Origin: Drosophila pseudoobscura
Lineage: Eukaryota; Arthropoda; Insecta; Diptera; Drosophilidae
Length of the DNA: 64,000 bases
Direction of reading: 5' to 3'
Assembly: GCF_009870125.1 (NCBI RefSeq)
Contig: NC_046681.1
Coordinates: forward strand, 27,984,001-28,048,000
Shown here: in pieces, positions 57,565 through 64,000 of the stretch
Layout: every line of letters starts with the position of its first letter
Position numbering within the stretch: the first letter of the stretch is position 1
The notes under the pieces: generated by a model
The model's input: the letters and a program-made list of their open reading frames with translations, nothing else
Told to the model about the DNA's origin: nothing
Database searches by the model: none
Position numbers and translations under genes: made by a program

Positions 57565-60500
57565 TCAGTTTTTTCTGTTGCTTTCCATTTCATTACAATT
57601 TCAATTTGGTGGACCCCACACCACTCCCTTGCCCCATCTTTGCTGTGGTTTTGCCTACCCATTTTCATTTTCATTTCATTTCCATTTTCATTTGATTTTC
57701 TTTTCTACTTACTTACTTTTTTTGTGATGCCTTTGCTGTTTTTTTCTGCAAAACTTTTATTCGCATTGAAATGATTTTAATGACAGCAATTTGTGTTTCG
57801 AAATCGCGCAACATTAGCTTTGGATCCCAGATACGTATCTGGAGGGCAAAAGTGGTTCGGCATGGGGCATGGGGCACGGCGTTAAATGAACGTGTTTATA
57901 ACGCTTAACTTTCAAATTAAGGCCCAGGACAGGCCGTGGACGTGGAGGCGAAGGCGGAAGTTTCGATTTGTCTGCGGCCAGCCCGAGGGTTTTTCTGGAT
58001 GGGAAATTGCGCGACGTTGTCTGACAGAAGGATAAAGACCCGAAAAAGCCTCAGCCTCAGACAGACATACAGACAGGCGGAACATTACGTCAGCAAAGTC
58101 TCTCCTCACATCATCATCATCGTCAGCCCCATCTTGGGCTAAATTTGTAGGTTAGTGGGCTCCCAGTCGAAAGAAATGTTTTGTGATTTCTCTCTCGTTA
58201 TTATCACACTAAGATTTTGATTGATGAGATTTGGCCACGCTGTCGGGCCGGAGAGAACGTGATCCGCCCAGCACACCCAGCCCCCATCTGCAGCGTCTTT
58301 TTATGTGGGCCTTGATTTTGGCCTACATTTCCCGCCCGCCTAATGGCGGAGTTGCGGCCAAAAGCCGCGGGGCTTGATTAGTTTTCTTCTCTTTTTGGGC
58401 CCCAAAGCCCCACACTTTGGGCCTAGTTTTGTCTGCGGCAAGTGGCAGCGTTTAAAGGCTGCAAGTGGCGAGACCTTTGGGGCAAGTTCTCTCTCTGTAC
58501 CATCCTCCTTTACTTCTTTCCCTCTCTGTCTGTCTGTCTCTTAAATGGTTGGATAGTGAAACCAAATCGTTTTCAGGGGAGTAGGAATGCTCGAGAGGCT
58601 AGAGAAGTGCTGGAGGGTGAGGAAGGATATTCTTGGTGGATTTAACTAAAGGAGGATATAGTAGAGACATAACAATCCCTTTCAGGCTTGCTATCCAAAT
58701 CGTTTTTCTCCCCCTCTAATGCTTTGTTTTCCCTGATTTCCTCAAATACTTCGACTCTTAAAGCTGCCCCATCGAAATACAAGTAATTTCCATTAAAACT
58801 ACTGCCTGGAAAATACTTTTGTTGCCGCTTACAGGCTATCAGCAATGCTGTCTATTACGTTGCTTCAACAAATGCCTCAACAACAACAAATAACAAACAA
58901 GTTGCGGCCAGAGCAGCACTTGTTGCCCCATAAACGATGCCACACACAAACACCTGACGGGGCACGGCCCGGCCCGGCCCGGCTCGAGTGGCACAGAGGC
59001 AGAGCCAACAGGGAAAAGCCGCCAGAAGAGTAACAGCAAAAAAAAGAAACAATTTCTGCGATTATATTGTTCACGTGTTGCCAGACTCTCGTCCCCCACT
59101 CCCCACTCCCTGCCACATGCCCCCCGCCACCAGGGTGTCGGCTGTGTCTCTGCATCTGTTTTCATTTCGCTTCTGCTTTTTTTTGCTGCTTTTTTTTGGT
59201 CATTTTACAAAACATTTTCCCATATTAAATCATAAAAATATAAAGGTGAGATGTACAAGAGGCGCTAGTAATTTATTTGTACGGCATTTTTATGTACTTT
59301 TTAGCTCTATTATTATTGTTATTTTTATGACTTGCTGCTGCGGAGTGTCCGCAGATACAAGTGGGAAAAAGTAACGAGGGTAACGATACCCTGGAAAGAT
59401 CGTAATGGATATGTGAGACCTTGGTTTTGATTGAGTTTTGAGCAGAGTCTGAGGTCGATTGTCCAGCGATTCGCCCTATGGAAGGTATAGCTGTAGAAGG
59501 ATTGGAAAGATGTCCCTCTAGACCCCGCCTTCAATCTTTCGACTCCCTTTACAGTCCCTCCATTTCCAGGGTACAAAGCCAACAAATTGCAATATGCTTT
59601 TGGTGTCCAAGTTTCAGTTTATGTCTCTACGAGTGTCGGTCTCTGTCTCTCTCTCTGTCTCTCTCTCTCTGTCTCTGTCTGTTGCAAATTGCGCCTGGTG
59701 TTGCAAGAAGCTCCAAAGCGGCGGCAAGCTGTGTGATAAGTTGTTATACCACCGGCAATAACAATCACACAATCCGAGACCCTCTTGGAGGCATTTGGGG
59801 GTGGTGTCTGCCCAAAGAAACACAAGAAGATTTCCATTTTTCATTCGTTTATGTTGAAACCTCGGCCAAATTGCCGATTTTGCAATCGAGATGCGTGTGA
59901 CCTGAATTATGCAGATTTCGTGCGGCTTTCACATGGCCGAATGGCAGAATAACAGAATGACTGAAATGCTCAAGTGTAATTGTGGCATGCAACTTATAAT
60001 GGTGTACAGTTGGTTGCATCACTAGAAAGTGGTACAGGTTTATCAAGGAAAGATGTACTGAAGTCGTCTTCATTTTAATGTAGTGTATATTCGATTTATC
60101 TATATTTATATATCATATATCTGTGTATCATTTCCACTAATAATATAATAATTTATGATTTCTAAACAATTTTCAATAAGAAATCAAATATAGAAAAATA
60201 TGTAGAGGCTCTTGGCTTCGGCTTCCAAGACTTTGGCTCATTCCCCTGCCATCGTCATAATCGTGTTGCACATTTTGATTATTTTTTTATCATTTAATCC
60301 TAAGAAAAGTCCGATTTTATATGGATTTTAGTGCATTTTAATGTGAATTAATGTGAATTTTAATAATTGATTAGCGCAACTTCAGGCTTGAGTTTACTGA
60401 TGATGATAGTAAATTAGTAATTTTAGTAAGTCTAAGTCTCCTCGAATACTAGTCTAACACCTATCTTTCCTGCATTTTCCGAACGGTTCGGCTAACGCGT

Positions 60501-63500
60501 CGTGCGGTTGGTTGCCCCTTGGTTGGTTGGACGCGAGGAGGGCTTTGTTCTTGCCTGGAATCCGCGCTCAACAGCCTTCTGCTGGTGTCGAATGGGCCAC
60601 CTGATGGTGCAACGTCCAAATATATGAAGCCAGAAAGATCACTTACTGTTTTCTGGTGTGCCCTGGCCTGTGCCTTGGATGCCTTGGGCAAGGAAAAAAA
60701 CCCTCCAGCAATGCTTTCATTCCAAGCTGCTCAACGAAGCGCCATTGACGTAAGACACATCTCCTCTGTACTGGTGTATTCCCACCTGAAACTTTCTGCG
60801 TAAAACCCCAGAGATAAGGCCAGTAAAATGTCATAACTTAATCGATTTCTGTTTGGGTTCAGTTCGTACCCTTAAAGTTGATTTATCATCTGCAATTCAA
60901 ATGCCTTTAATATTTGTTTATTTATGTGCGACTCCCCCGCGAAGTAGATGCCACCTTGAAGCGATTGAGGCGCCCCACCCAACCCTCTGTAAGAAAAACA
61001 GAACTCGAGTGCCGCTACCCAACTCAAGCCCATCAATGAAACAATTTGGTGGGTGTTTGGGGGGCGCGGCTGGTCAGCGCCCACTTCGTGGCACACTTAA
61101 ATTTATTGAGGCTGTGCGTGGAAAATATTTTCGTTGAAATTCGCTTTTGACGTTTTCCTCTGCATTCATTTGTGTAATTGAACACCTTCGAAGGAGGAGT
61201 GCCCCATGCCCCGGGACTGTGGGTGAGAGTGTAGATACAGATAGAGCTACAGATGGAGACAGAGAGAGAGAGATGGCCCCAACACTAATTATACAATTGC
61301 TTGGAAGAGACCCCGACACCGACGACGACGGCTGCTCCTCTTTTGGCGTGTGAATTAATTAAAGCTCCAACCTTGGAGAATTTTGCATACTAAAGAGCTC
61401 CAGCGCGGCACAAGGTGTGTTCATTACCTTTGCTGGCCCAAAGAATGTCTTGGAATGGGCTGAAAGTGGAAGTAGATGAAATCCACTTGATGTTTCTCGT
61501 AGGCCTTTTGCGATTTGTCATATTGGAGGGCGCCCCAGAGACACTTTCGGGCTTAATGACTTTGACAGCTAATAGCTCTCACTAATTGCTCTGATCTCTG
61601 GCACGAACTAGACTTTCAGCCAGCCTTTCAACCCGAAAGAAAAAGAAATTATATAAATATAAATACCCCCCACTTAGAGCAGATTTTTCATCATCAAAAA
61701 GTGAAAACTAGGTTTAGTTTTGGGAACATATACGATTTTAATTGGTTTTGGCTTTTGTTTGTCATTTGTGGAGCTATTTAAATGATTTCTATATGAATTT
61801 CAATGGAAAATAATTAGTTAACAGCTCATTTGGGCCAGTTCTTGTGGATAATTCCTTTACCATGCACAATGCAGTCTTTCGAACAGCAGTGCTTCCAGCC
61901 AATACCCTCTCTGTTCTTTTTTCTTTTGCCAGTTAAGTAAGCCTCGTCTTGTGGGCGACATTCCGTCTCGGAGTTTTGCCAAAACGATGCCAGTTGGCAG
62001 GCAAATTGCGGGCCAAGACGGGGCCAAGACGGCTGACTGGCTGACTGGCTGACGGTAATGATGACGCCCAACTAAGAAAACAAAGAGCCAGACAAAGTCG
62101 AATGTTGGATGTGGAATATTCTTGTACTGGTTGTAGAGCACACGCCCAAGACATAACCAAAACTGCTGCTCCTCGAGAACTGACCTTATTCGTGGGTCGG
62201 GGTCTTGGCTGCTTGGCAATCGCTTAGAGCGCGTGCTTAAGTAATGAGGCCCAAAGATGTTTGGAGAGGCTCGAGACGTGGGTGGAGATGCAGGCAAAGA
62301 GGAAAAGTCAGCGGCAATTAGAAGAGACGATGACGAAGTCGGTCCCGAGGTCTCAATGACTTGAATCATTTGCTGCAAGTGGGCGTCTTGCTGATTGCGC
62401 TGACATTGGGTATTACATGGTCGGCAAGAGGGGTGTGGCCGGGCCGCCTCCACTCTTCCCCCCAAGGAGTGTGCATGTAAAGGTTAAGCTTTCAATTAAC
62501 TCGAGTGCAGTGGCAGCAGCAGAGGGTTAAATGGGGGGAGCGAGGGAGCAGCAGAGCAAATAGTGGTTTCAACTGAAGTGAGAGAACATCAATTCGAACT
62601 CAAAACTCACATGAATAAAAACCGAAGATAAAGCAGGGAAAAAAGTAGCCAAAGAACGGTACCGAGGGGTGCAGGAGATACGAAAACTGACCAAAGTAAT
62701 AAAACGAAATGAAATGAAACGGAAATGAAACTTAACGGCTTCCAAGTAAATACACAAACAACGGAGGCCAAAGGAGAAACTTTTCACATACCGCTACCAT
62801 ACACCCGACACTCGCACTCGCTCTCGCACTTCTGCCTGTTGTTCCATTCCTTTGCCGTCCCTCTGCGGCGATCTGAGGCAGTGATGGCGCAGGAATCTAG
62901 CCGGTAGTGCCTTGTGAGTTCTAGCTGGAAAATAGCCAAGGATATGTACAGATTTACAGAGTTAATGGACTACAAAATAAAAGTTTTGTAAGATTCTCTC
63001 TACAAACGAATGCCCTAGAAGTTGATTGATTTACTAAGTAATTCGTACTTTTGACATTCGTTGGAATATTTTGGTATTTAGTGGCTAATTTTGTTAAGAA
63101 TTAATGCCACTAAAGAACTAATGTCTAAAACAAGGACCATACAATAGAAAAAATTTGTATTTAAAGACCAAAGTTCAAGAACGGTAAAAAACTGTTAGAA
63201 AACTTCAACTTTGGGTCGCTTTTTATGCAGGATATATCCCCACCATCGGCACGAAACAAAAATCCTGTGAAAGGTGTTGCATTTTTAAATCTCTTTTAAA
63301 TCTATACATTTGTGTGGATATCCGCAATGCAGATGCCGAATAAAAATTATGAATTATAAATTTTCAAAAATATTTTGGGGCTACAAACTGCAAGTACAGT
63401 TGACATCACATACCGCGAATCCCAAAGGCAATTCGTTGTACAAAAAATTCGTCTTAGAGAATTCGTTGTTGCAGAATTGTAGTGTTCTGGAAATAAATTC

Positions 63501-64000
63501 CTTATGTGGGAAACCTTGTTGTACGGAAGTTCGAGATAGAAAAGTTCGACTGTAAGGGGGGAAGTGATTTGCTCATCCAAGCCTACAGCCTTGTTTCGTG
63601 CCTTGTAGAAAGTTTTATTTTTTTCGCCCAGTGTGTAAACAACAGGTCCGATTCCTAGCCATTAAACCGCTAGGCGGACATCTCTGATGCATTCCTTTCG
63701 TTTCTTCGGCTGTTGCGCTGCTCCTCGCGGCATGCGTGTGTATTGTGTTTGTGTTTGGCGCTAGTTAAACTTTATCAAGGCAACACCAATAACAGCAGAA
63801 TATATGTATGGCGGAGGGAGGGGTAATAGGGGGCAGGAGGCAGGGGGCAGGAGTGGCAACAAGAACGCCAGAGGAGAGTCAGCAACAGAAGGAGATACAG
63901 CGCCAAAGTTGTGCGTTCAAAACAAGCAAACGGCTTCTGCATCTATCTCTCTCTCTCTCTTACCTACACTACACTGGGAAAAATAAACACTGCTATATTG

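Larger units (their letters stand above)
50001..64000. other. non-coding spacer or intron to the end of the window
   Basis: No gene is supported. Contents include a GTTAAC/AACAG-rich patch (50405-50600), an A22 run (54399-54420) next to a diverged pair of TTTTTCGTAATAAAA-containing segments (about 54440-54620), a (GT) run near 56785-56802, a TACTCG array with tandem duplication (57255-57564), a (CCGGC) patch near 58968-58983, and CT-rich runs near 59645-59680. A minus-strand frame at 60461-60691 with an AT-rich 3' side is the only weak exon candidate. The 219-codon frame at 54824-55483 and 202-codon frame at 61857-62465 look like chance frames. Confidence 0.55.

Noticed and set aside
61857..62465. 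202-codon minus-strand frame
   Set aside because: Long but without conserved motifs; residues look random and the adjacent frames are open as well.
1..64000. tRNA, rRNA or CRISPR features
   Set aside because: No cloverleaf with a GGTTCGA-type arm, no rRNA-like conserved blocks and no regularly spaced direct repeats with unique spacers were found by eye.

Overview
This is animal nuclear DNA from a Drosophila, most likely of the obscura group. The reasons are: single-exon and short-intron genes in AT-rich DNA with abundant short repeats; three copies of an odorant receptor clearly recognisable as Or22a/Or22b; and an interspersed element of the (GTCY)n-bearing type common in obscura-group flies. 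The species assignment is inference.

The genes sit in the central part, about 16.2-39.8 kb. On the minus strand are two tandem secreted/ER thioredoxin-like genes (16241-17134 and 17579-18250), the second of which has lost its redox cysteines, and a small unrecognised gene (18573-18902). On the plus strand is an Or22 array: a decayed copy (20893-22062) followed by two intact 397-residue receptors (22741-24087 and 24803-26124) that arose by a recent ~2.06-kb tandem duplication. Further on the plus strand is a large single-exon gene (31241-36814, 1857 residues) whose middle is built of 107- and ~180-residue repeats carrying 17 SPRR-type motifs, and then an intronless GLOD4-type glyoxalase-domain gene (38682-39548).

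The flanks (1-16.2 kb and 39.8-64 kb) show no gene I can defend. They are AT-rich spacer or intron with microsatellites, minisatellites, small tandem duplications and one ~1.1-kb transposable-element-like insertion (8749-9831). They look like introns or intergenic deserts around regulatory DNA, but I cannot assign them to a gene.

There is no operon-like cooperation. The local theme is gene birth and decay by tandem duplication: Or22, the thioredoxin pair, and internal repeats of the 1857-residue protein. The most noteworthy items are the Or22 copy-number history, the catalytically dead thioredoxin paralog, and the SPRR-repeat protein, which I do not recognise.
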